Source: Vanilla planifolia (lineage: Eukaryota > Streptophyta > Magnoliopsida > Asparagales > Orchidaceae). From it: a DNA stretch of 64,000 nt. The position numbers and the translations under genes are program-made. A model generated the notes under the pieces. It was not told the DNA's origin, made no database searches, and was given only the letters and a program-made list of their open reading frames with translations. This document shows positions 37,841-48,500 of the stretch, one piece after another; the first letter of the stretch is position 1; each line of letters opens with the position of its first letter. The stretch spans positions 2,293,527 to 2,357,526 of the forward strand of contig CM043870.1 of NCBI GenBank assembly GCA_023846275.1, given 5' to 3'.

Positions 37841-39569
37841 CTCTCCTCCGAAACCGATGCCTCCTCGCATCAAATTGCAGATGCCACCCGAAATTAAATC
37901 ATCAAGAAGACGCCTAATCTTGAGAAAAAGCAAGAGAGAGGCGAAAATTGAACATGAAACGGGTCACAAGAGCAGAGGAAAACCCCTAAATACGGCAGCG
38001 GTAGTTGCATCGTTGATGGTGGAGGGAAAAGCTGTCTTCGTCGGCGGCGATGTCAATCTTGAAGACGGCGGAGCACGGCTACCGTGGAATTCATTTTTTA
38101 ACGTGCAAGATAGGCCCCATTTGCTCTTTCGAAAGGTGGTCTGGTTAAATTTATTCAAGTATTTTTTTTAAATAAAGCACTATTTATGTTATTGCTTGTT
38201 AATTTATTATGTTCACATTTTAAGAACCTATGGAGATTTTAAGCTAATCTCTTATAAACAGAAAGAAAATATTTTTAAAAATGTGAGTTATTTATAATTT
38301 AGGATTTTTTTAACACATTTAAAAATATTTAGATTTGTTTAATTATATTGATTAATGATAATATAGTTTTGTTGGGATAATTTAATTCATATTTTTGTAA
38401 TTGTTTTTTGGAACAAATAAAGAAGAAATCAACACCATCATGTCTAGCGGCAAGAGCACAAAACGAGTTCAAAGAACATCAAACGTTTTTTAGCCTCGAG
38501 ATTCGTGCAGTGTAAATGTAAGGTAATGAAATTTTTTGACAGACTCTCTTTTACCAATGAAGAACCTTACCTCAACAAAGAATTAGTGGGCTTGTACTCT
38601 TCATCAATGTAAACTTAGAACTGTTGAATATTAAACTAATAAAAATATATATTTAAAAATATTATGATTAAATAATATTAAATATATTATTATTCAATAA
38701 TATGTTATTTATATTTTTTATTGAATTTATCTGTTTTATAATTAGTATATGTTATACACTTATTTTATATAAAAAAAATGTAAATTTAATTATGATTTTT
38801 TAGAAGGTACAAAATTATGCATTATAGTTTCAAAATTATACAAAATAATGTATGATAATGTGATTTTTGTTTCAAAAAACAATTTTAAAATAAAATTAAA
38901 AAATTATTTTTACTAAATCATCTTTACTTTTCAAAAACAAGAATAAGAATAAATATCTATTTAAGATTACATTATCACATTATAGTACTCTTTAAAGATC
39001 CTTTATAAGTGACATTCTTCACATAAGATCCATCACCTAGTTTTTTTAACAAACAAATTAATAAATTAAAGACATTATTTGTATCAAACATCATGATTTT
39101 CATATTTTTAACCTACATTTTAAAAAAAATCATTTAATCAATGTAAAGTACACAATTCATCAACAATTCTAAATAATAATAAACTACTAAACATAATTTT
39201 TAAATAATATTTTTCAAACTTATTAGTTTAATATTTTGCATAAATTATTTCAAAGATAACCAATCAAATTAAATGAAACAAATTACACTGTAATTCTATT
39301 TCTATTATATACAATAACCTAAAATTCTATTAAAAACTTTATATTTCAATAAGTAGATATGATTCACAAATTCAAACATCAAGATATCAAAAGAACCTTT
39401 TTAGGTATTTTGATTGAAAATAAAAATACCCAACAATTTTCTCAATAAAAAAATAAAAATACCCAACAATTTTCTCAATAAAAAAAGATGATTTGATCAC
39501 AATTCAATCATCAACAAAATCAAAATAATTTTTTTATGTATTTTGTTTTTTAAAAAAACCCAATTCTTT
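37841..39569. other. Heat-shock factor promoter side and spacer to the subtilase gene
   Basis: 37841-38110 is relatively GC-rich and is the likely 5' leader and core promoter of the minus-strand HSF gene. Beyond about 38160 it becomes very AT-rich with no supportable gene. A 33-bp direct repeat containing AATACCCAACAATTTTCTCA is present twice in tandem at 39421-39486. I saw no clean three-unit heat-shock element; the TTTCGAAA near 38127 lacks the required spacing. Confidence 0.6.
39421..39486 (+). repeat. Two-copy 33-bp tandem repeat
   Basis: Two essentially identical 33-bp units (39421-39453 and 39454-39486) start TAAAAATACCCAACAA and end in an A run. They lie about 85 bp downstream of the subtilase stop codon, so they may fall in its 3' UTR. 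Confidence 0.9.
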
Positions 39570-42060
39570 TCAATCAAAAGTAACCAAGATTGGACTACTC
39601 ACAACATGCTTCTTTGAAACCCAAGACAGCCTCCCCTGCGACACATGGCCTCTGTTTGGCCTCCGGCCATGGATGCTCAGCCTCACCTCATAGCTCTCCT
39701 CCTGTCTGGGCCTCGAGAAGCTGAGCTGATACCTAGAGAGGTCCACTCGCACTCCGCTCGGCTCCTCGATCCTGGCCCAGTACACCGTGCTCCCCTTCCT
39801 CACGCTTGTCGCCGTCCGCCGGACGATCTTCGACGTGTTCGACCCCAGCCTTGCTGAGATGGTCGGGTAGTTCAGCTGCTCCGCTTTGTTGCTCTCGTTG
39901 CAGGAAATGAAGCGCTTGGCAAACACCCAGATCTGAACCAGTTCCCCCTTCGTCAAACAAACAAACAAACACCTTGCATGCGCTGTGGGGGAGGGGATGA
40001 TATTTCTTACCTGCGTGTTGGTGTACCCCAATCCGCAGAGGTAGTGTAGGTAATCGTTAGGATTGATGTCATAGACAAGGCCAGGACGCATGGCTCCCTC
40101 CGGGTTGAGCTGCCCAGCCCCGGTGGCGAAGAGACTTGCCGAGCTGTTGTGAGACAATTCGTCGAACAGTTGGTAGCCGTCGAGATCAGTATATATGGCC
40201 GACGTGACTAAAGCGGAGTGAATCATCGCCGGCGACCACCGGCGGTGTCTCCTCCTAACCAGAGCTGCGACACCGGCGACGTGGGCTGCAGCCATGGACG
40301 TTCCGCTGAGGAAACCGAATGAAGGGGCGTCATTCACATGTGGCGGCCAGGCGGAGAGAACGTTGACTCCAGGGGCGACTATGTCGGGCTTGAGCAGGCC
40401 GCCGTTCATCATGCTGGGCCCCCGAGCGGAGAAGGCGGCGATGGCGGGGGACGGACGTGCGCCGTAGGCGGTGCCGTTGAAGAAGAGCGCCGCCGTCGCA
40501 GTCTCTGGCGGGGATGAGTAGATGTAACTCCGGATTGTCCGGCCGTCGAAGTAGCTGACGTGCGAGGCAGGCAAGTCGTGCATTTCGGACCGAGTGGTGG
40601 ACCCGTGCTTACGCCGGTTCATCAGTATGACGCCGGCAGCGCCTGCGGCCCTCGCGGAGCGGGTCTTGTCGGTGTTCTCCCCGTCGCCGGCGAAGCAGAG
40701 GATGATTTTTCCCCTGGGTGAGCAAGAAGTGAAAACAGAGACCTTGAACAAGGAGAAAAAATAAGACGGCGGCCCAACCTCAGATCGAGATCGCGCAGCG
40801 AGCGGTGGCGGCAATTGGCGAGGGCGGGGTCGCCGTCGATGCCGGGGAAAACTAGCGGGAGGAATATGGGAGGGAACTCGTGGATCTGCGGCTGAAATGC
40901 GGATTCTCCAACGAGTAAAACTCCATTGCCAAGCTTTACCGCGGCTTTCATCCTCCTATCCAGATTGCTCGCGCCGACGGTGAGAAGCCAGGGAGCCTCG
41001 TGGCTGAGCGCGCCCCGCCTCGGTCCGCTGTTGCCGGCCGAGGTGCAGACGATGATGCCCTTCGAGAAGGCCGAGAAAGAAGCTGTGGCGATGGCGTCCC
41101 GATACATTGGTTGCGGAAGACCACCGAGGGGTAAGAGGAAGACGTCCACACCGTCGTGTATTCCCTGCTCGACGGCGGCAAGTATGTCGCTTTCTCGACA
41201 TTCTCCTTCAATTGGATCTCGTTCGTCGATATCAGTTTTAAAAATGCAATCTTCTGATAAATCAAGAGAAATCTTCCGCTAGCTTTACCTTCAAAACAAG
41301 CTTTGTAGACAGCTAGATGTGCTTTGGGCGCCATTCCGGATGCCGTGCCGCTGGCCATTCCACCAACCTCCGCGTGGAGTACAAAGTTCCCAGCAGCGAT
41401 TCCGGCGACGTGAGTCCCGTGCCCGTCCCCATCAAACAGGGAATCCTTCTGTCCTCCTGCACGGAAAACCGCCGCGCCAATGAGCTTGTTGTTGCAGCCG
41501 GCAACAGAGCATCGCCCCCGCCACTTGACTGGCGGCGGCGGCATCCCGTCGTCGTTGAAGGACGGGTGGTCGGGGGAGATACCCGAATCGATCAAGCCGA
41601 TAGCGACGCCCTCTCCAAAGAATGACTTCTCCCATGCCCCGATGCCACTTCCGCTGGCCCATTCGTCTGCGAGGCCGAGAAATCGGGGCGTGTAGGTCGT
41701 GTGAGGCACGAGGCTGCGGTCGGGGTGGCAGAGGAGGAAGCCGCCGGCGCCGACGGCGGCTTCCTCCATCGCTCTGGCTTCTTCCGGGGTGAGCCGGGCT
41801 GCAAAACCGGAGATGGCGGAGCGATAGGAGTAGATAAGCCGGGGGGAACCGGAGGACAGGGTGGCGTTAGGAAGGAAGGAGGCGTGCCAGTTCCTGAGGC
41901 CCGAGGGAGAGAGGAGGGTGGAGTTGGGGTGCTTAACGTGGATTATATAGGTTTGGAGATGGCGTTCGGTGGTGATGGGGAGGAGTTGGGAGAGGGAAGG
42001 GGAGAGGAGGAGGAAGAAGATGAAGGGAACCAGGGTGGAAGGAGGAAGGAGAGCTCCCAT
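39570..42060 (-). CDS. Subtilisin-like serine protease (plant subtilase, S8A)
   Basis: The product is a secreted plant subtilase that cleaves proteins or peptide precursors in the apoplast. Four exons on the minus strand (42060-41289, 41205-40779, 40713-40011 and 39932-39570) join in phase and give 754 residues, normal for the family. There is a signal peptide at about 1-25 with a PFIFFLLL core. The I9 propeptide follows (TYIIHVKHP to GFAARLTPEEA), then the catalytic domain from about 122. The triad is intact: D158 (GLIDSGI), H214 (DGHGTHVAG) and S539 (SGTSMAAAHVAG), with the oxyanion N316 in SAGNSGP. A PA domain is inserted at about 355-480. The C-terminal Fn3-like domain starts at LNYPTIS. 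The ATG at 42060 begins the signal peptide; an upstream in-frame TTG is not a start. Introns are only 83, 65 and 78 bp. The last one is open in frame (see findings). I cannot fix the SBT subgroup. Confidence 0.92.
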
Positions 42061-44673
42061 TGTTGGGAATCTATGCGGCGGCAAGGACTGTTTTAATTAG
42101 CTCATAGAGTGCACTTCTGTGCTTTCTTTTGCTCGATTTAAATTTGTGTCAGTTATAACCTCATTTTATTAAAGCCTAGTTTTAAATATTATTTTCAAAA
42201 AAAAATATTCTCAATTTAAATTATAAAAAAATTAATAAAAAAAAATTATCAAAATTATATTTTCACCCATATAAAACGTTTTTACATGTATTATTTATCT
42301 TGAAGTTTTTTTTCTTTTTTAAAGTCATCAATTTTTTGGTTTACATAGGTTTAGACATCATATTATGCTACTAAGATCATTTAGAGAATTCTTTATTAAT
42401 TAAAAATAGAGTTAAAATATACATTTACTAAATATTTGTCAATATGAGTTTAATGAAATGTCTAATATTTTGAAATGATTAAGTTAATCTTTTATTTTTT
42501 AATTAAATGGTAAAAAAAATTTAATATTATTTTAAATATATAAAAATAATTTTTATTTTTCTCTTAATATATTTTTATATTAATAAAATATTTTTCAAAA
42601 AAATTTAAATAAAAGCCTAATTATGTTTCAAAACATATCATCACCTTAAATTGATTTTTAAAATAGTACATCAATTTGAGTCTAAAGTTTGATCATTTAT
42701 ACTAAACTAATATTGTAATTATTGGATTTATCATCTTATATTATTTGTCACTAATGATTAGTATTATATTTGAAGATGACTTTTGTTATTGAAAAGAAAT
42801 GTTTAAAAAATATTTTAAAAAACTACCATTAAAATGATAATTTTATGAAATTATTTGATATGTTCGAGAATTACTCATTTGCTCTTATTAGTAATCATAA
42901 AATTAAACCCAAGTTCGAAGGGTAATGCATCAACCTAAACTAATTTCGGAATGATTTTGAGAGTGATGCCCCAACACGATCATTGTAACAATTGCGAATG
43001 GCGAGCGACAACTACAAATGTGTTTAACTTAGAATTATGATTTTTTTTATTTTTTTTATTTGAATTTTTTATTAAATTATTATTGAAACAATAATTTCAA
43101 AGATATTGATCAAATAATACGAACTCGGGATATTAGATCAAATATGATAACCAAGAATATTAGAAATGAAATTTAATTATTTGTTTTTGTGTTTTAAAAG
43201 AATAATTTTAATCAAGTTTAACATAAAAATAATATCAAAAAATATCTCTTAGTGGTTTGCCACTTCAATTAAGATAATTTTAAGGATATTTTATTTTTGC
43301 TTTCTTTTTCTTTAAATTCTCTTATGAATACGAATATTAGTTATTTAGAATTTAAAAAATTATTAACCAAATTTATTAGAAATAATTTAAGTTTTTTATC
43401 ATCAAATAAAATATTATGACTAAAAGTTAATATCACAAAAACAACAACTTAATCTTATATCAAAAATTATAATATACAATCATTTGAAAAATACCAAACA
43501 TAAAACTCAATGTTATGTCATTATTTTTCTCAATTTTTGCATAGGATCTCATAATGTGTATTATTATCACCTATAATTTTATGCTAAAGAAATCACTAAG
43601 CCAATTTATCTTGATTAAAATAGTCTCAATCGACAAGAAATTTAAACAAATTAAATTATTATAAGTTTTGAAACAACGACATATCGGGATCAATAATCAA
43701 ATATGTGACAATATTAAAAACTAATAACATAAGAAAACGAAAACATTTTAGCTAACTTTATCATATTTTGAATTAATCCCAATCCCTTAATTCTTTATTA
43801 CATTTATTCATCAATCATTTCTTTTGACATATCATACTCACTTTGCAATTTAATCTTTCAAAAGACACTTTAGCATTAAGATTTCAATATTACATAAATA
43901 TGATAAAACTTTTCATTATTTTTAATGCAATATTTTTTATCCTAATACTTATCAGTTTTTTGTCACGAGTCATTCATAAGGATTAGGGATTGATGATTTT
44001 ATCTCAAAAATATCACATCACAAATTACTTGTGACATACTCTCTATTGTAAATTATATCATTTTTATCATAAAAATATAATATTTTTGAATATATATTTT
44101 ATTTTTATAAGTTAATTGTATACGTATGATAAATGATAATTTTTTTAAATAAACTATTTATTAAGTTATATATGTTGCTAATTATTAAAAAACTTTTATA
44201 AAATATTATTATAATTATTAATTAAAAATTTCTAATAATATAATCGTGTAAATAACATCCAATCTATTATTAACATAATCTTATCATGTGACTTAAATAA
44301 AAGAAAAATTATTTTCAACATAGTTTGACTTATTGAAAAATATAATATTAATTTAAAATGTTAAAATAAATCTTATTTTTAGTAAACTAATCAGTAAAAA
44401 ATGGAATACTTTTGAACGTGATAATAGAATAATATGAAAAAAATAATAAAATTGTTATATATATATATAATATATTAATAATAATATATTTTTGTGTCTT
44501 CATATTTTACATATGCTTTGCAAAATTACCAATCATATATTTTGTTTATAGCTAAGGTTGATTAAATGTATTTCTTTTTTTGTAAAATCAAATTTCTTTT
44601 AAAGTCAAATAAGATAATGTTTGCTTCAATTATAATCATATATTAAATTTGTTAATGAAATATAATTATTAAA

Positions 44674-44708
<35 letters not shown>

Positions 44709-45100
44709 AAACATTTGTAGTTTTTAAAATGTAAAATAAAATTTTAATATTATTTTATATGAGGAAGTTATCTTTTATTTTTTAAAGTTGAAGTACATTT
44801 TGAAATGTAAATAAACAAATATATAATCTATTTTTAAAAAAAATACTTCATGAAAAATTAGGTTTGAAATCAACATCATTGACACACTTCTTTTCATTTG
44901 ACGGCTCAAAATCCAACAAGGTCCCTCTCGTCTGCTGCATGACCCTGAGTGGCAGCTCCACCAGCTCCACCTACAAAAACATAATTGCCCTTTTTCATCC
45001 CTTAAACTGCTGGAAGATTTGTGTTGCAAATTTATTACTCGATCCTTGCAGAATCTTAAGGGCTTTAGAATAGTTGTATTAGTTTCCTCGAATCGTCGTC
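42061..45100. other. AT-rich divergent spacer between the subtilase and GBF genes
   Basis: I see no supportable gene. The sequence is very AT-rich, with a TA microsatellite at 44677-44704 and a shorter one near 44455. From about 44880 it turns less AT-rich, probably the promoter and distal leader of the bZIP gene. A minus-strand open frame at 44775-45419 lies opposite that leader, starts with GTG and has no family features, so I do not call it. Confidence 0.65.
44677..44704. repeat. (TA)n microsatellite
   Basis: Fourteen or so TA units stand in an AT-rich spacer about 900 bp upstream of the bZIP start codon. Confidence 0.9.
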
Positions 45101-45200
45101 CCGCCCCCTTTGCTTCTGGCGCATTCTTCATCCGATTCCCTTCGTATCCCATCCGTTTCCGTCTTATTAAGAAACGCCCTAACGTTTTCAGTTGCCGAAA

Positions 45201-45275
45201 ATGGCCCTCTGCTCTCAAATTCCCATTTTGACCCTCATTGCTGCTCTTCCGGTAATCGGAAACCTTTCTCGCTAG
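45201..45275 (+). promoter_or_regulatory. Possible uORF in the GBF leader (24 codons)
   Basis: An ATG at 45201 opens a 24-codon frame (MALCSQIPILTL...) ending in TAG at 45273-45275. It is 293 bp upstream of the bZIP start. It would act only if the transcript starts upstream of it and the region is not spliced out; I cannot see the transcription start. Confidence 0.3.
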
Positions 45276-45526
45276 GGTTGATTTCAGCACAAGGAAGGAT
45301 TTCACCACAGTTCCACCTCTGGATCTCCGCTTCTTGTTTCCTCTGTGCATCATCGGCGATCTAATTGACTGATCAGTTCTTATCGATTCCTCACCGTGAA
45401 TTGGTAGGGCATTCTTCACTGTGCTTGCTTTCCCTTTTCTTCTGCTTAGAATTTTGAGGAAATCGGTTCATCTGGTGCTTTCTGATCTGATTTTGCAAGC
45501 TAGGTTACGCTCGCAGATTCGGAACC

Positions 45527-45535
45527 ATGGCGTGA
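45527..45535 (+). promoter_or_regulatory. Minimal uORF (ATG-GCG-TGA) or leader splice site before the GBF start
   Basis: An ATG in strong context (GGAACCATGG) is followed by one Ala codon and a stop, 32 bp before the main ATG. The same bases contain the excellent 5' splice-site sequence GTGAGT. It is therefore either a two-codon uORF or the edge of a leader intron. Confidence 0.4.
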
Positions 45536-45567
45536 GTACACTGTGAGTTTGTGACTGATTGCTTGCC

Positions 45568-48500
45568 ATGGGGAACAGCGAGGTGGACACACAGGCGAAG
45601 GCGCCGAAGGCGTCTGCGCAGCACGTTAGTGATCGATGTCTTGTTGTGTGATTATTTACTGCGTGAATACTTTATATGCGCATGTGAAAAGGGAATGGGT
45701 TGTTTGATTGTTCAGGAGCAGCCTTCGGTTACCAGTACAAGCCCGGCTACGCCGGTTTATGCGGATTGGTCCACCTTTCAGGTTGTTTGCTTGGGAATTC
45801 TTTATGCTTATTCGAGTTCTGATTTTTCAGCTGCGATGTTCTACATGTTTGATGATACTATTATCTTTTAAATTTTTGTTTGATTAGGCTTATTCAACGA
45901 TCCCTCCACCTGGGTTCTTCCATTCGGCCGTGGCCTCCAGTCCTCCTCCACATCCGTATGTTTGGGGTGCACAGGTGTTTTTATTTGTCTGATTTAGCTC
46001 GTTGGGTTTCTTCTGGTCATACATTTTTCTTGGTGTCTGTATGTGCTTCTACTGTATAAGAACAAAACCAATGAGATCCGTAGAATTATTGGTTAGACTA
46101 TTTAGCCAATTGAATATTTGAGTTGTTCTTTTCATTTCCTTTAATAAAGTAGTGACTTAGGAAGTCTTTCAGCAAAATACTATATTATTTGTTATGTCCG
46201 GTTTTCCACAGGCAACATTTTCATATTATGGAAGACATTTGCTAATGCATGGTGGTTTGTTTGGGTTTTGGATGTTGGTCTTGTGTATGATATTTCTGTT
46301 TTAGCATTGAAGATCAGATATTTGTTTGCTAACCTAGGGTTTTGGAATAGGATTGTGGTTATAAAGCATATAGTTTTTTTATATTCCTTTTGTTCTTTTT
46401 ATTTTTATTGATTTACTTTTGATGATTCTTATTGGATTGGATGCTGGAAGTTAATCTTTGGTTTGAAGTTTGTTGAGATGCTTTTTGTGATATTTTAGTA
46501 GCAGTGGTAATCTAAGAGCTTCGAAAATTCGTTTGTAATTGTTCATACAAATGGCTTTATTGTCTTCTTTCTTTGCTGCTTTTTCCTTATGGAACATCTC
46601 TGACATTCTCTTTTTGTTGCTTCATGCAGCATCTCCTACCTCCCTATGGAACACCTACTCCATATGTCATGTATCCACATGGTGGAATATACACGCATGC
46701 TACAATGGCTCCTGTATGTTCCATGAAACTGTGCGAGTTGTCAAACCCTTTATTCTGCAAGCCAGTTTAAAACATTTTCTTCTGCCTTTGTTTATCTTAA
46801 TTCTAATCATGTTCTATTAATTATAATACTTGTTAGGGGCCACATGCATATGGTTCTTATGCTATGCCTTCTCCCAATGGAAATGCAGAAAATTATGTAA
46901 GTTTCTTGTAATGCTATTAAGCTAATTTCACTACTCGTGTCTTGGTTAATTTTTAGTCAAAACCTTAAAGAATATTACCTATATTATTTTTACAGGGTGT
47001 TGTTCATGGTGGTGATGGAGAGGGCAAATTGTCTGAATGCAAGGATAAAAGCCCAATAAAGAGATCCAAAGGAAGTCTAGGAAGTTTGAACATGATTACT
47101 GGTAAGAACAATGAGCTTGGAAAAACGTCAGGGGCATCAGGCAATGAGGCATATTCACAAAGGTTAAGTAAAGTCATACTTCACTATAGGTTACTTTTAT
47201 TGCTCCATGTTGTTTTTTACCCACATATACAACTTGGTCTGTGTAGTGGAGAGAGTGGAAGTGAAGCTTCAAGCGAAGGAAGTGATGCCAATTCCCAAAA
47301 CGTAAGGAGGTTATTTTGCTTTTTTGAGATCCATAGATATTCTTGATAATAAACTTTGACAGGAGAAATCAAAAAGCAAATTCTATAGATTTGGTAGCTT
47401 TAAGATTAACAAATCCAGGATTGTACTTATGTTGCATATCATACATTGAAGGAGCTAAAACCCCTAATTTTGGAGATCAAAAGCAATGTTGCACTAATAA
47501 ATATGATCTTCCTAATAATTGGGGCTTGCAAAGAAGGATTGATTGGATGGGCTGTTTGACTAAATAGTTGGGCCGAGTGGGTGGGGTGCTTTGGTGAGCC
47601 TGGTTATTGTGCTTTGGTGGAGAGCAAGGTTGGCTGGCCAAAAACAAATAACTTTGATGGTATTTTGCACTTGTTTGTTCATGTTGGTCTTTTTTTACGT
47701 GAAGTCCTCATGAAGAATATGGACCAATTTTTTTTGTGGCATTATCTTTTGTATACAACAATGAATTCTGCTATTTAACCATTTAGCCACTACAAAATAT
47801 TATTTATATTACCATGTAAAAGACTTAAAGTTATTAATATTCAATTTTTTCATCAAATTTAGCTATTAATTGGCCCTAGTTTAGTCTTCAACCATTATAC
47901 AACAGCTTTTGGAAATTTAAATTTGTTTGATGAGCCACATGATGAGAAGAAATTTTGCAATGAGATATGAGATTTGTTTGACATAGTTAATCCATTTGAC
48001 TATTGTATTTTCTTTTATCAGTTTCATCTTTAGCTGATAATGTTGTATAACTAGCCCCAAAAGCCTGTTGATTGCAAGTCTTCAACCTAATATTGAAGAT
48101 GTTGTCTTCATGATTTTCTTTGTAACCCTTACTACGCATCCTGAAAAACAAAAATGATTTCTTTTTGTATACTTATGTAGAATTATCACACCTTAGGAGA
48201 CTGCTAATTTAGGATACTTGTTTAGACCTTATGAATCGTCAATGCCAGCAAGGTTGAACTCCTTGGATGGTGTAGAGGACTAGGTATTACCTAAGGTCTT
48301 CCAAGGAATGACCATGTTTATGATAGATGCATCAATAGTGACAATCAGTTGGAGTGTTTGCAATGAAGATAGTTCAAGGATTGTAACGATTAATGCAGGT
48401 GAGTCGATGGTGAAACGAATGATTTGTTATGAATGTAGACCAGAGACGTGACCTCTAATTGCATTGGTGACAATCAATAAGGAAAAAGATAGATGCAAAT

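Noticed and set aside
38120-38135. Heat-shock element in the HSF promoter
   Set aside because: TTTCGAAA lacks the two-base spacing between TTC and GAA units and has no third unit.
37569-38171. 200-codon plus-strand open frame across the heat-shock factor first exon
   Set aside because: It is the antisense shadow of the GC-rich HSF exon and promoter. The minus-strand reading is a textbook HSF DNA-binding domain.
41701-42096. Gly/Glu-rich plus-strand open frame over the subtilase first exon
   Set aside because: It is the antisense shadow of the propeptide-coding exon; its low-complexity composition follows from that.
44775-45419. 214-codon minus-strand open frame opposite the GBF leader
   Set aside because: It starts with GTG, has no recognisable domain, and its GC-richer half is simply the reverse of the bZIP promoter and leader.
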